In this document: positions 25,472-34,155 of the stretch, piece by piece
Layout: each line of letters starts with the position of its first letter
How positions within the stretch are numbered: position 1 is the stretch's first letter
Assembly (NCBI GenBank): GCA_041390125.1
Contig: JAWKQN010000002.1
Span: forward strand, 62,001 to 126,000
Source: Gemmatimonadota bacterium
GTDB lineage: Bacteria; Gemmatimonadota; Gemmatimonadetes; Longimicrobiales; Gaopeijiaceae
Length of the DNA: 64,000 nt
Reading direction: 5' to 3'
Program-made: the position numbers and the translations under genes
Notes under the pieces: model-generated
Databases searched by the model: none
What the model saw: the letters and a program-made list of their open reading frames with translations, nothing else
Told to the model about the DNA's origin: nothing

Positions 25472-28393
25472 ATGCAACCGATCCACCGGGGGCGGCGCGC
25501 CGCCCTCTTCGCCGCGCTTCTGGCCGTCCTGCCGTCCATGCTCACCGCCCAGCAGGCCGTCGACGAGGAATACACCCGTCTGATCGCGGAGCATCTGCAG
25601 GACGCGCGCATCACGACCGAGCTGGTGGACCACCTGCCCGCTTCGGCCACCGTCCCCACGCCGCTCGACTTCCACGGCCGGATCGTGGGCACGCCGGGCG
25701 AGCTCACGTACGCCGCCGACATCCACCGCTACCTGCGCGCCATCGCCGATGCGTCGCCCCGAGCCACCGTGTGGTCCATCGGGGAGACCGAGGAAGGGCG
25801 GGAGATGGTCCTCATGGCCATCGCGGACGAGGCCACGATCCGCGACCTGGAACGCTACAAGGGCTACCTGCAGGAGCTCACCGATCCACGCGTGACGTCC
25901 GACGCACGGGCGCGTGAGCTGATCGAGGGGGTGGCCAAGCCCATCTACTGGCTCACGTCGGGGATGCACTCCCCGGAGAACGGTGGTCCCGAGATGCTGC
26001 AGGAGCTGGCCTACCGTCTGGTCGTGGACGACGGCGAGTTCTACCAGACGATCCGCGACAACGTCATCACCTTCATCACACCGGTGATCGAGGTGGACGG
26101 CCGCGAGAAGCAGGTCGACACGTACTACTTCAACAAGAACCGGCCGGAGGGCGAGACGCGGCTGCCCCTGATGTACTGGGGCAAGTACGTGGCGCACGAC
26201 AACAACCGCGACGGGATGGGCATGCTGCTGGATCTCACCCGCAATGTGCTGGGCGTGCAGCTGGAATGGGCGCCGACCATCATGCACGACCTGCACGAGG
26301 CGCAGAACTACCTCTACACCTCCACCGGGACCGGACCCTACAACGAGGCCTTCGACGCCATCACCATCGGGGAGTGGTGGGTGCTCGCCCAGAACGACGT
26401 GCTGGAGATGACCAAGCGCGACGTGCCCGGCGTCTGGACCTACAACTTCTACGACGGGTGGACGCCGAACTACATGTTCACCATCGCGCACGCCCACAAC
26501 GCCACAGGCCGCTTCTACGAGGTGGCGAGCTACGGGCCGGACAATCGGACGCTGCGGGTCGGCGGCAGCGCCACCAGTCGCGAGTGGTTCCGACCCAACC
26601 CGCCGCTGTCGACCATCGAGTGGGGGCCGCGCAACAACACCAACATCCAGCAGTCGGGCGTGCTCTTCTCGCTCAAGTACACGGCCGATCACCGGAACTG
26701 GTTCCTGGAGAACTACTGGCTCAAGAACAAGCGTTCCGTGGACAAGGGCCGGGAGGGTCCGGTCCACGCCTGGGTCATCCCGGCGCAGCAGCGCCGCAAG
26801 TCCGACGCGGCGCAAGCCGTCAACGACCTGCGCTTCCAGGGGCTCGAGTTCCACCGTGCCGACCGTGACTTCGAGGTGGGCGGCGTGGAGGTGGCGCGGG
26901 GCGACTACATCGTCCGCGCGGACCAGCCCTTCCGGACGCTGGCCGACATGTACTTCTCGCTCCAGGCCTTCAGCCTCGCCAATCCGCGTCCCTATGACGA
27001 CACCGGCTGGACGTTCCAGCTCATGCGGAACCTGGAGCTGGAGACGATCGAAGATCCTGCGGTGCTGGAGCAGGCGATGTCACCGGTGACGGCCGATGTG
27101 CATGCCCCCGGGGGCGTGGAAGGACGCGGGACCGTCCTGGTCGTCGAGCACACCACGGACAACAACCTGATGAGCTTCCGCTATCGGCATGCAGGGGTCC
27201 GCATGCTCGCGGCCGAGCGGGACTTCCAGATGGCCGGCCGGACCTTCCGGGCCGGCGCGTTCATCGTGCCCGATGCCGACCGCGCGACGCTGGAGCCCTC
27301 CCTCGAAGAGCTGGGCCTGTCGGCCTGGGCCACGAACGCCGTTCCCGACGTTCCGACGCATGAGCTGGACCTGCCGCGCATCGGCTACGTGCATGCCTGG
27401 CAGCGGACGCAGGACGAGGGCTGGGTCCGCGCCGCTCTGGACACCTATGGCGTGCCCTACACCTACTTCGCGGACCAGAAGCTCAGGGAAGGCAACCTGC
27501 GCTCCCGCTACGACGTCATCATCTACCCGCATGTCGGTGGCAGCGCACAGTCGATGGTCAACGGCATCGCCAGGTCGGGCGACCTGCCGCTGCCCTACCA
27601 GCGCACCGATTCGACTCCGAACCTCGGCGCGCTCGACGAGAGCGCCGACATCCAGGGCGGGATGGGCTGGGAGGGTCTCGTGGAGCTGGCGCGCTTCGTC
27701 CAGGAAGGCGGTACGCTGATCACCGAGGGGGCGACCGCGCGCATCTTCCCCGAGTACGGCATCACCACCGGGGTCTCGGTGGAGAGCCCGGACAACCTGA
27801 TCACACCGGGCTCGGTGCATCGCGGCATGATCACCGACCCGACCAGTCCCATCGCCTATGGATTCACGGGCACGCAGCTCCCCGTGTACTTCAAGGGCGA
27901 CGTGGTGATGAACGTCGGCGGCGGCGGCGGTGGCTTCGGCTTCGGCGGTGGGGGCGGGCCCTGGCAGAACACCACGCCCATGGCCAACCGGCCGCAGCTC
28001 TCTCCGTGGGAGGCGCCCGCGGAGCAGGAGCGCGCCGAGCGCCCGCAGGTGGACGAGGCGGCCGAGTTCCGGGCCTTGGCCCGCCAGTTCGGGTTGGGTG
28101 GCGACGAGGACGGCGACGGCCCGCGGGTGGTGATGTCCTTCCCGCAGCGGGCGGACCAGATGCTCCTGTCGGGGGCGCTCGGCGGGGGCGAGGCGCTGCA
28201 GGGTCGGGCGCAGATCGTGGACGCCCCGCTCGGCGACGGGCACGTGGTGATGTTCGCCATCCGGCCCTTCTGGCGCTGGCAGACGCAGGGGAACTACTTC
28301 CTGGGCTTCAACGCCATCCTGAACTGGAATGATCTCGGCGTCCGCCCCGAGCCCGCCACGGCGACGGACGGATCGGAGGGAGCGCGGCGCTGA
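25472..28393 (+). CDS. Secreted M14-family zinc carboxypeptidase-like protein
   Basis: 973 residues. A signal peptide (ALFAALLAVLPSMLTAQQ) is followed by an M14 peptidase domain at about residues 55-400. The zinc motif HxxE is H166-S-P-E169 (SGMHSPENGGPE), and H272 or H275 in TIMHDLHEAQNY fits as the third ligand. DNNRDG at about 243-248 corresponds to the substrate-binding Asn-Arg. The second half (about 540-950) has a glutamine-amidotransferase-like or GATase-type fold region (IGYVHAWQRT, DVIIYPHVGGS, GGTLITEG) and a glycine-rich stretch at 27913-27962. Such proteins are common in Gemmatimonadota and probably trim peptides outside the cell. No neighbour is clearly co-transcribed. Confidence 0.9.
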   Translation: MQPIHRGRRAALFAALLAVLPSMLTAQQAVDEEYTRLIAEHLQDARITTELVDHLPASATVPTPLDFHGRIVGTPGELTYAADIHRYLRAIADASPRATVWSIGETEEGREMVLMAIADEATIRDLERYKGYLQELTDPRVTSDARARELIEGVAKPIYWLTSGMHSPENGGPEMLQELAYRLVVDDGEFYQTIRDNVITFITPVIEVDGREKQVDTYYFNKNRPEGETRLPLMYWGKYVAHDNNRDGMGMLLDLTRNVLGVQLEWAPTIMHDLHEAQNYLYTSTGTGPYNEAFDAITIGEWWVLAQNDVLEMTKRDVPGVWTYNFYDGWTPNYMFTIAHAHNATGRFYEVASYGPDNRTLRVGGSATSREWFRPNPPLSTIEWGPRNNTNIQQSGVLFSLKYTADHRNWFLENYWLKNKRSVDKGREGPVHAWVIPAQQRRKSDAAQAVNDLRFQGLEFHRADRDFEVGGVEVARGDYIVRADQPFRTLADMYFSLQAFSLANPRPYDDTGWTFQLMRNLELETIEDPAVLEQAMSPVTADVHAPGGVEGRGTVLVVEHTTDNNLMSFRYRHAGVRMLAAERDFQMAGRTFRAGAFIVPDADRATLEPSLEELGLSAWATNAVPDVPTHELDLPRIGYVHAWQRTQDEGWVRAALDTYGVPYTYFADQKLREGNLRSRYDVIIYPHVGGSAQSMVNGIARSGDLPLPYQRTDSTPNLGALDESADIQGGMGWEGLVELARFVQEGGTLITEGATARIFPEYGITTGVSVESPDNLITPGSVHRGMITDPTSPIAYGFTGTQLPVYFKGDVVMNVGGGGGGFGFGGGGGPWQNTTPMANRPQLSPWEAPAEQERAERPQVDEAAEFRALARQFGLGGDEDGDGPRVVMSFPQRADQMLLSGALGGGEALQGRAQIVDAPLGDGHVVMFAIRPFWRWQTQGNYFLGFNAILNWNDLGVRPEPATATDGSEGARR

Positions 28394-28532
28394 GGCGGCG
28401 TCGCACCGGTGGGCACCGGCGGCCCGTGGCCCCTGCGGGGGTCGCGGGCCGCGGTCGTTTCCGGGCCTCCCCTTTCGATCGCGCGCCCTTCCCCCGCACA
28501 TTGCGGAAGAACCCAGAACCCAGGAGGGCAGC

Positions 28533-29663
28533 ATGGATCGCCGTGGCTTCGTCAGCACAGGAATGGCCGCCGGACTCGCGGGCGCGGGCGTGGCGGGTAG
28601 CGGCCTCGGAGGCCTCCTGTCCCGCTCGGGCCTGTTCCGCGTGGGAAAGACGCTCCCCAACGGCAACGTCCGGCTTTCCTCCAACGAGAATCCGCTCGGA
28701 TTGTCCCCCAAGGCACGCGAGGCGCTGATCGACGCCATCGTCGATGCCAACCGCTATCCCAGCTCCGCCGACCTGACGAACGCGCTGGCCTCCTACCTGG
28801 GCGTCCAGCCGGCCCACCTCACGCTCGGCTTCGGGTCGACCGAGATCCTCCAGGTCATCACGCACGCGTACCAGGGCCCCAGCGTTCCCCTGATCGTCGC
28901 GGAGCCGACGTTCGAGGACATCGGCGACTACCAGGCCACGATGGCCTACAACGTGGTCTCCATCCCGCTGACCAAGGACCTGCAGCACGACGTGGGTCGC
29001 ATGCGGGAGGCTGCCAGCAAGCGGCCGTCGGTCGTCTACTTCTGCAATCCCAACAACCCCACCGGCACGGTGACGGCTGCGGCCGACATCGACGCCTGGA
29101 TCGCAGACGCGCCGGAGACGACCACCTTCGTGATGGACGAGGCGTACCTCGAATACGTCACCGACCCGCGCTACGGGCATTGCCTGAAGTGGGTGGACCA
29201 GAAGCCCAACGTGATCGTGGTCCGCACGTTCTCGAAGATCTTCGCGATGGCCGGACTCCGGCTCGGCTACGCGGTCTCGCATCCCGACACCGCGGTCCGG
29301 TTGCGCGAATGGACGGTGCAGAACAGCCCCAACGTCCTGGCGGCGGCCGCGGGCATCGCGTCCCTCCAGGACGACGGCCTCGTCGCCCGTTCCGTCAAGG
29401 TGAACGAGGAGGCCCGCGCGATCGTCCATACCACCCTGGACGAGCTGGGGCTCGAGTACCTGCCCACCAACACCAACTTCATCATGCATCGGATCAGTGG
29501 TGACCTGACCACCTACATCGATCGCATGCGCAACGAAGGGCTGCTGGTAGGCCGCCGTTTCCCACCCATGCTGGAGTGGAACCGCGTCTCCTTCGGCCTG
29601 CCCGACGAGATGGACCGCTGGGCCGCCACACTGAAGGACTTCCGCAAGAAGGGCTGGGTGTAG
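28533..29663 (+). CDS. Tat-exported HisC-like PLP aminotransferase
   Basis: 376 residues from ATG 28533, preceded by AGGAGG. The N-terminus MDRRGFVSTGMAAGLAGAGVAG is a twin-arginine signal (RRGF.S plus an uncharged Ala/Gly helix). The fold-type I aminotransferase follows: NPLG near residue 53, NPNNPTG at 172-178, DEAY at 202-205, and the Schiff-base lysine K235 in TFSKIFAMAGLRLGY. The closest recognised family is histidinol-phosphate aminotransferase. A cytoplasmic histidine enzyme would not need export, so the substrate is probably another amine or amino acid in the periplasm. It is not next to other his genes. Tat export would let the protein fold and bind PLP before transport. Confidence 0.88.
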   Translation: MDRRGFVSTGMAAGLAGAGVAGSGLGGLLSRSGLFRVGKTLPNGNVRLSSNENPLGLSPKAREALIDAIVDANRYPSSADLTNALASYLGVQPAHLTLGFGSTEILQVITHAYQGPSVPLIVAEPTFEDIGDYQATMAYNVVSIPLTKDLQHDVGRMREAASKRPSVVYFCNPNNPTGTVTAAADIDAWIADAPETTTFVMDEAYLEYVTDPRYGHCLKWVDQKPNVIVVRTFSKIFAMAGLRLGYAVSHPDTAVRLREWTVQNSPNVLAAAAGIASLQDDGLVARSVKVNEEARAIVHTTLDELGLEYLPTNTNFIMHRISGDLTTYIDRMRNEGLLVGRRFPPMLEWNRVSFGLPDEMDRWAATLKDFRKKGWV

Positions 29664-29693
29664 CCCGCCCCGCAGGGTCGGTCCCCCGATCAA

Positions 29694-29727
29694 GAACGGC
29701 ACGGTGCCTCCGGGCACCGTGCCGTTC
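29694..29727 (+). terminator. Strong terminator after aminotransferase gene
   Basis: A perfect 15-bp stem (29694-29708 with 29713-29727) has a TCCG tetraloop and is followed by a T-containing tail. It lies 30 bases past the stop. Confidence 0.8.
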
Positions 29728-29844
29728 GTTCGTCCAACGAGGCGGGCGCCGGCGTCTGCCGGGCGGCCGTGTCCGCCGGATGGTCCAGCGCGGGCGGGTT
29801 TGCCGTATCCGGGGGAGAGCGATCCCCCACCGCCGAGGCCCGCC

Positions 29845-30351
29845 ATGTCCCTCGCCGCCCCCGCATCCTTCTCGCGCGTCGCCTTGCTCGCCCTCGCCGC
29901 ATCCTCGGCGCCGGGCTGCCTGGACGCACAGCAGTCCCTACGGGGCCGGTTCCCGCCCGCGTCCGTGCCGGAAGCGGTGCTCGCCACCGTCCCCCAGGAG
30001 GTGGACCGGCTCCCGGTGTACGACGATGCCGGCGTGGTGATCCCGTACGCGGAGATCTCGGAACGGGTCAGCAACCGCTCCGGGGCCGCCTGGGTGCTCG
30101 GCATGGTGCTCGGCGCCCTCGGCGGCGCCGTGGGCGTTGGCCTGACCCGCTACGACTGCGTCGAGGACGACGTCTACGCGTCCAACCGATGTTCGCCGCG
30201 CGAGAGCGCGATGCGGGTGGCGGTGCCCGTCGGGCTGTCCACGGTGGGGATCGTCCTGGGGATCGTGGCCGGGGTCGAGTACGAACGGGTGACCTGGCGC
30301 GAGGCCCTGGAGCAGATCCGTCGAGAGCGCCGCGAAGCGGGGCTGCCATGA
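29845..30351 (+). CDS. Small membrane-associated secreted protein, glycine-zipper type
   Basis: 168 residues from ATG 29845. There is a signal sequence (VALLALAASSAPGCLDAQQS), possibly with a non-standard lipobox at Cys. Two glycine-rich hydrophobic segments follow: AAWVLGMVLGALGGAVGVGLT and VAVPVGLSTVGIVLGIVAGVEY. A conserved-looking Cys pair (DCVED and NRCSPRES) lies between them. I do not recognise a family. The stop overlaps the ATG of the next gene (ATGA), so the two proteins are made together and probably work together in the envelope. Confidence 0.75.
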   Translation: MSLAAPASFSRVALLALAASSAPGCLDAQQSLRGRFPPASVPEAVLATVPQEVDRLPVYDDAGVVIPYAEISERVSNRSGAAWVLGMVLGALGGAVGVGLTRYDCVEDDVYASNRCSPRESAMRVAVPVGLSTVGIVLGIVAGVEYERVTWREALEQIRRERREAGLP

Positions 30352-31907
30352 AGACGGGATTGCGCCTGGCGGCGCTCGCGGGTGTTCTCCTGCTCTTCGG
30401 GTCGTGCACCCGGCTGGTCCGGATTCCTGCCGAGGATTGGGGAGCCGTCACCCCGGACGTGCGCGTGCGGGTGACCCTGGTGGACGGCGAGCAGTTCCAG
30501 CTCTCCCGGCCCTGGTTCGGAACGGAGGCCTTGCACGGGTTCGTCCGGCGGCAGGTGCCGCTGGATGGGGAGCCCGAGCGGGTGGGGGCGGCTCGACGAC
30601 CGACCTTCAGCACCGACTCGGTCGCCGTGCCCCTGGACAGCATCGACGCCATCGAGGTGAACGATGCCTCGTGGGGCGCGCCCGTCCTGGTGGGCCTCGC
30701 CGCGGTCGGCGCGACGATCGCGATCATCGCGGCCAACGGCGAGGACCGACGGCGGCCGGCTGCCGAGCCGCGCCCCTCGACCCCCTTTCCGTCCTGTCCG
30801 TTCCTGTACTCCTGGGACGGAAGCGCGTGGACGCTCGACTCCGAGACCTTCTCCGGTGCGGTCACCCGCGGGTTGCAGCGCTCCGACCTGGACAACCTCG
30901 AGCATCTCAGGGCTGTCGAGGGCGTCTACCGGCTGCGGCTCGCAAATGAGCGTCCGGAGACGCAGTACACCGACGCGGTGGGCGTCGTGGTGGTGGATCA
31001 CCCCACCGGCACCGAGGTCTTCCCGGACGCGCGCGGTGCCTACCATGGTCTTCAGCGTGCGTCCGCGCCGCTACGAGCGCATGGATTGCGTGGCGCGGAT
31101 GTGCGGGCCGCAGTCGAAGAGCGGGACGGGATCTGGTGGGAGGGAGATGACCTGGCGTCCGTGGAGGGCGCCGATCCCGGGGAGCTGCGCGATGGCATGA
31201 TCCTCACGTTCGATCATCCGGCGGCCGAACGGGGGCTGCTCGCGGTCCACGCGATCAACACGCCACTCGCGCCCTTCGCCCTGCGGCAGTTCCTCGATGC
31301 CCAGGGGGACGACCTGGTCTCCTGGTACCGGAAGGTGGATCGGGATCCCGATGAGCGGGCCCGCGTGCGGCGATGGATCCATCGAGAGGCGATGCTGCTC
31401 GTCTCGATCTGGAAGGACGGGATGTGGGAGCTGCAGGACGCTCTGATGGATGTCGGTCCCAACCTCCCCAAGACCCAGGTGGCGACGCTGGACCTACGGG
31501 GCGTGACCGGATCCGAGGTCCGGGTGCGGATCGAGAGCGCGCGCGGGCTGTGGGCGGTGGATGAGGTCCGGTTGGGCCGGGAGACGGATGCCGGCCTCGA
31601 GGTGCGCGAGCTCTCGCCCCGCAGGGCCACCGGTCGGGACGGTCGGGACGTCACCGCCGAGATCGCTTCCTCGGACAGCCGGTACCACATGGCCACGCGT
31701 GGCGACGTGGTGCACCTCGAGTTCGCCGCGCCGGACCCGCCTCCAACCGGAACGAGTCGGACGGTTCTGGCGCGAACCAGCGGGTTCTACCACCTGCACA
31801 CCGACCATTGGGGTCGCACGGCACATCCCGATGTCGCCGATCGCATGCTGGACGAGCCCGGGTATGCGGCGCGGTACGTGCTGGAGCGGCTGCGTCACGT
31901 GCCCTGA
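30348..31907 (+). CDS. Uncharacterised lipoprotein
   Basis: 519 residues from ATG 30348 with a lipoprotein signal (ALAGVLLLFGSC, lipobox F-G-S-C). After a short beta domain (RVTLVDGEQFQLSR, then VAVPLDSIDAIEV) there is a membrane-like Ala/Gly segment (GAPVLVGLAAVGATIAIIAANG). Next is a recognisable but unnamed domain beginning CPFLYSWDGSAWTLDSETFSGAVTRGLQRSDLDNLEHL, seen in secreted proteins of related phyla. The rest is beta-rich with WHREAM-type and LPKTQVATLDLRGV segments. No catalytic motif is clear. It overlaps the upstream gene by 4 bases and converges on the next one. Confidence 0.8.
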   Translation: MKTGLRLAALAGVLLLFGSCTRLVRIPAEDWGAVTPDVRVRVTLVDGEQFQLSRPWFGTEALHGFVRRQVPLDGEPERVGAARRPTFSTDSVAVPLDSIDAIEVNDASWGAPVLVGLAAVGATIAIIAANGEDRRRPAAEPRPSTPFPSCPFLYSWDGSAWTLDSETFSGAVTRGLQRSDLDNLEHLRAVEGVYRLRLANERPETQYTDAVGVVVVDHPTGTEVFPDARGAYHGLQRASAPLRAHGLRGADVRAAVEERDGIWWEGDDLASVEGADPGELRDGMILTFDHPAAERGLLAVHAINTPLAPFALRQFLDAQGDDLVSWYRKVDRDPDERARVRRWIHREAMLLVSIWKDGMWELQDALMDVGPNLPKTQVATLDLRGVTGSEVRVRIESARGLWAVDEVRLGRETDAGLEVRELSPRRATGRDGRDVTAEIASSDSRYHMATRGDVVHLEFAAPDPPPTGTSRTVLARTSGFYHLHTDHWGRTAHPDVADRMLDEPGYAARYVLERLRHVP

Positions 31908-31926
31908 GCGGGCGCCACGGGCTTCC

Positions 31927-32385
31927 CTACCGGATGCGCTCGTACGTGGCCTGCGTGAGGCGGTAGTCGCCGTTCTCGTCCCAGTTGTGGTAGTCGTTGA
32001 GGATGGTGTTCCCGTCCTCGGAGAGGCGGTTGATGATCATCTGCGTCACCCGGCCTTCGCGGCGGGTGACGATCTGGGTCACGCGATCGTTGAGGAAGAC
32101 CACCGAGGTCTCGGTGCCCTCGCGGCCCTGCACCGGTCGGAAGGCCCCGTCGAACTCGGTCGCATACCCCCACGTGGAGGTCTGCCCCCGGCCGTTCGTG
32201 GATTCCACCGTGATCTGCATCCCCCCGTTCCCCCACGGCTCGTACGTCATCACGTTGAGCGCGGGCGGTGGGGCCTCCGACTTGAGCTTCCACTGTCCGA
32301 AGCGGGACTCCGGCGACTGCGCCAGGACGGCGGGCGCCAGGAGCGCGGAGAGCGCGAGGGCGAGGAACGGCGTGCGTGCGCGCAT
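31927..32385 (-). CDS. Small secreted protein of unknown function
   Basis: 152 residues from the ATG at 32385, with GGAGGA about 9 bases upstream. A signal peptide (FLALALSALLAPAVLAQS) precedes a beta-rich domain with repeated strand pairs (MQITVESTNGRGQTSTW, TSVVFLNDRVTQIVTRREGRVTQMIINRLS). NDYHNWDENGDYRLTQATYERI closes it. It looks like a single-domain lipocalin-like or DUF-type periplasmic protein; no family is recognised. It is monocistronic. Confidence 0.8.
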   Translation of the reverse strand: MRARTPFLALALSALLAPAVLAQSPESRFGQWKLKSEAPPPALNVMTYEPWGNGGMQITVESTNGRGQTSTWGYATEFDGAFRPVQGREGTETSVVFLNDRVTQIVTRREGRVTQMIINRLSEDGNTILNDYHNWDENGDYRLTQATYERIR

Positions 32386-32538
32386 GGGTCGGGCTCCTCC
32401 GGACACGGATGGGATCGGCAGGGCGGACAGGTGCGACCATGGTAGGGCGGGACCGCCGGGACGGCCACCGTGGCGGGGGCGCCGGGCCGGTCGCGAGACG
32501 GCCGTCGGTGCCGACGGTGCCGGAGGAAGGGGCGGGGC

Positions 32539-33027
32539 TCAGCCCTCGAGGTCGCGGTCGTCGTCCCGGGCCGGGTCGGACGGAAGCGCCAGCCGGGCCC
32601 CCACGTCCGGCGTCAGGGGTCGCCGCCCGACGAACCCGCCCCGCAGCTCGTGCCAGTGCTGGACGGCCGGCTCGTCCTTGTGCCAGCACAGGTAGATCCA
32701 GCGGCCGTCCAACGTGGTCGGGAAGTCGATGAGGCCGTGCTCCAGTCCACCTCCCGGAAGCCGTAGCCCACGCTCCGTCAGTCCGCGATCGACCAGACGC
32801 TCCAGGCGGTGGCGGATGCGCGTGAGCCCACGGTGGGCGGCTCGGAACTCGCCGTGGTCCGGATGCCCCGTCTCCCGCACGCGCTCACCCCAGAGCACAT
32901 CCAGCACCGCCAGGCGGTCCACCCGCCGGCGCGCGGCCTCGCGGTAGGCGTCGATCCGCCGGAACACGCCGCGTACGTGGGGGAGCAGCGCGTCCGCCTC
33001 CGCGACGGTGAAGGCGTGCCGTGCCAC
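32539..33027 (-). CDS. DUF2203 family protein
   Basis: About 162 residues from GTG 33027 (start uncertain; two upstream in-frame options exist within the preceding gene). The core RHAFTVAEADALLPHVRGVFRRID is the DUF2203 signature. GLIDFPTTLDGRWIYLCWHKDEPAVQHWHEL follows and is the strongly conserved half that links an acidic motif to W.H.D. The family is small, cytoplasmic and uncharacterised. It starts 2 bases after the stop of the metallo-hydrolase gene, so it is its operon partner. The Asp/Arg-rich tail is variable. Confidence 0.85.
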   Translation of the reverse strand: MARHAFTVAEADALLPHVRGVFRRIDAYREAARRRVDRLAVLDVLWGERVRETGHPDHGEFRAAHRGLTRIRHRLERLVDRGLTERGLRLPGGGLEHGLIDFPTTLDGRWIYLCWHKDEPAVQHWHELRGGFVGRRPLTPDVGARLALPSDPARDDDRDLEG

Positions 33028-33029
33028 CC

Positions 33030-33992
33030 TCAGGCGCCGAGGCGCTGCATCCAGGCGCCGATGGCCCGCTCGAAGTACGCCGGGTTGAAGAGGATCCACT
33101 CTCCCAGGTCGGGCGGGATCCGGAACCCGGCCGCGGCCTCGGCCGCGCTCGTCCCACGCTCCACGGCGCGGCGGGCCTGCGCCTCCACGGCATCGAGCAC
33201 GCCCAGGTAGCGCTCCAGGTCATCCGTGCCGGCCAGCGCGCCGTGGCCGGGCACGTACGTCTCGGCTCCACGCTCGCGAAGCAGGCGCACGTCGAGTCCG
33301 AGGCGGTCGGGGATGGCGTCCATGTAGTTCGGGAACATCCCGTTCCAGACCAGGTCGCCACAGAAGACCACCGACGGGTCGGTCACCTCGAGCGAGACGT
33401 CCGAGTCGGTGTGCCCGCGGCGAGGTACGGCCACCACCGAGCGGTCTCCCAGGTCGATTTCCGTCGGGCGGCGCGTATCCAGCACCTGCGCGCGCGCGAG
33501 CAGGTTGGCCGGGGCGTCCTGGTTGCGCTCGAGGATCAACGCGCGCGTCGGCTCGCTCGTCAGCAAGGTCACGTCGCTGCGCTCGAGGGCGCCGCGCAGA
33601 CCGCCAGTGTGGTCGGCGTGGTAATGGGTGACGACGACGTGCGTCGGCCACCGACCGGTCAGCTCCCGCGCCTGACGCGCCAGCCAGCGGGCGCCCTCGT
33701 CCGAGCCGAATGCCTCCACGACCAGCACACCGGCCCGACCGGCGACGATCCCGCCGTTGCAGAGGGTGGTGCGGTCGCCGTCCAGTGGCGTCGAGATCAG
33801 GGCCCAGATGCGATCCGCGACGCGCTCCAGCCGGCCCCACGGCTCACGGGCGACGACCGGATACCGCTCCTGGGCCCAGAGGGCACGGCGGGTGGCGCCC
33901 ACTCCGGCGCTCATCAGCCCGAGGTGCGTCAGACAGCCGCCGGCGCGGAGGAGAAAGGCGCGACGGTCGCACGCGTGGGGTTCGGTGGGCAT
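33030..33992 (-). CDS. Tat-exported metallo-beta-lactamase-fold hydrolase
   Basis: 320 residues from the ATG at 33992 (an upstream in-frame ATG at 34046 is possible). The N-terminus has a twin-arginine signal (CDRRAFLLRAGGCLTHLGLM) typical of Tat substrates. The hydrolase shows the metal motif THYHADHTGG (HxHxDH), then the third histidine in RRGHTDSDVSLE, the bridging Asp in VFCGDLVWNGMFPN and the last His in YVPGHG. It belongs to the general MBL superfamily (cyclase/SoxH-like). The substrate is unknown, so beta-lactam hydrolysis should not be assumed. It leads an operon with the DUF2203 gene. Confidence 0.9.
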   Translation of the reverse strand: MPTEPHACDRRAFLLRAGGCLTHLGLMSAGVGATRRALWAQERYPVVAREPWGRLERVADRIWALISTPLDGDRTTLCNGGIVAGRAGVLVVEAFGSDEGARWLARQARELTGRWPTHVVVTHYHADHTGGLRGALERSDVTLLTSEPTRALILERNQDAPANLLARAQVLDTRRPTEIDLGDRSVVAVPRRGHTDSDVSLEVTDPSVVFCGDLVWNGMFPNYMDAIPDRLGLDVRLLRERGAETYVPGHGALAGTDDLERYLGVLDAVEAQARRAVERGTSAAEAAAGFRIPPDLGEWILFNPAYFERAIGAWMQRLGA

Positions 33993-34155
33993 CGGATCCG
34001 GTTCGGGAGCGGAAGGCGTGGAGCGGAAGGCGTTCTGCCGGACCATAGAGCACCCGACCCGAGGCGCGCAACGGACGGCTCCGGAGGATGCGCAGTGGCG
34101 CCCGAGTGCCCTGGCGGGAGCCGGCCCGGGGCTGCGTCTCCCCCCGGGCAGCGGT

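Noticed and set aside
33030..33992. Metallo-beta-lactamase (resistance gene)
   Set aside because: The HxHxDH fold is shared by many hydrolases. The Tat signal and DUF2203 partner suggest a housekeeping or catabolic role.
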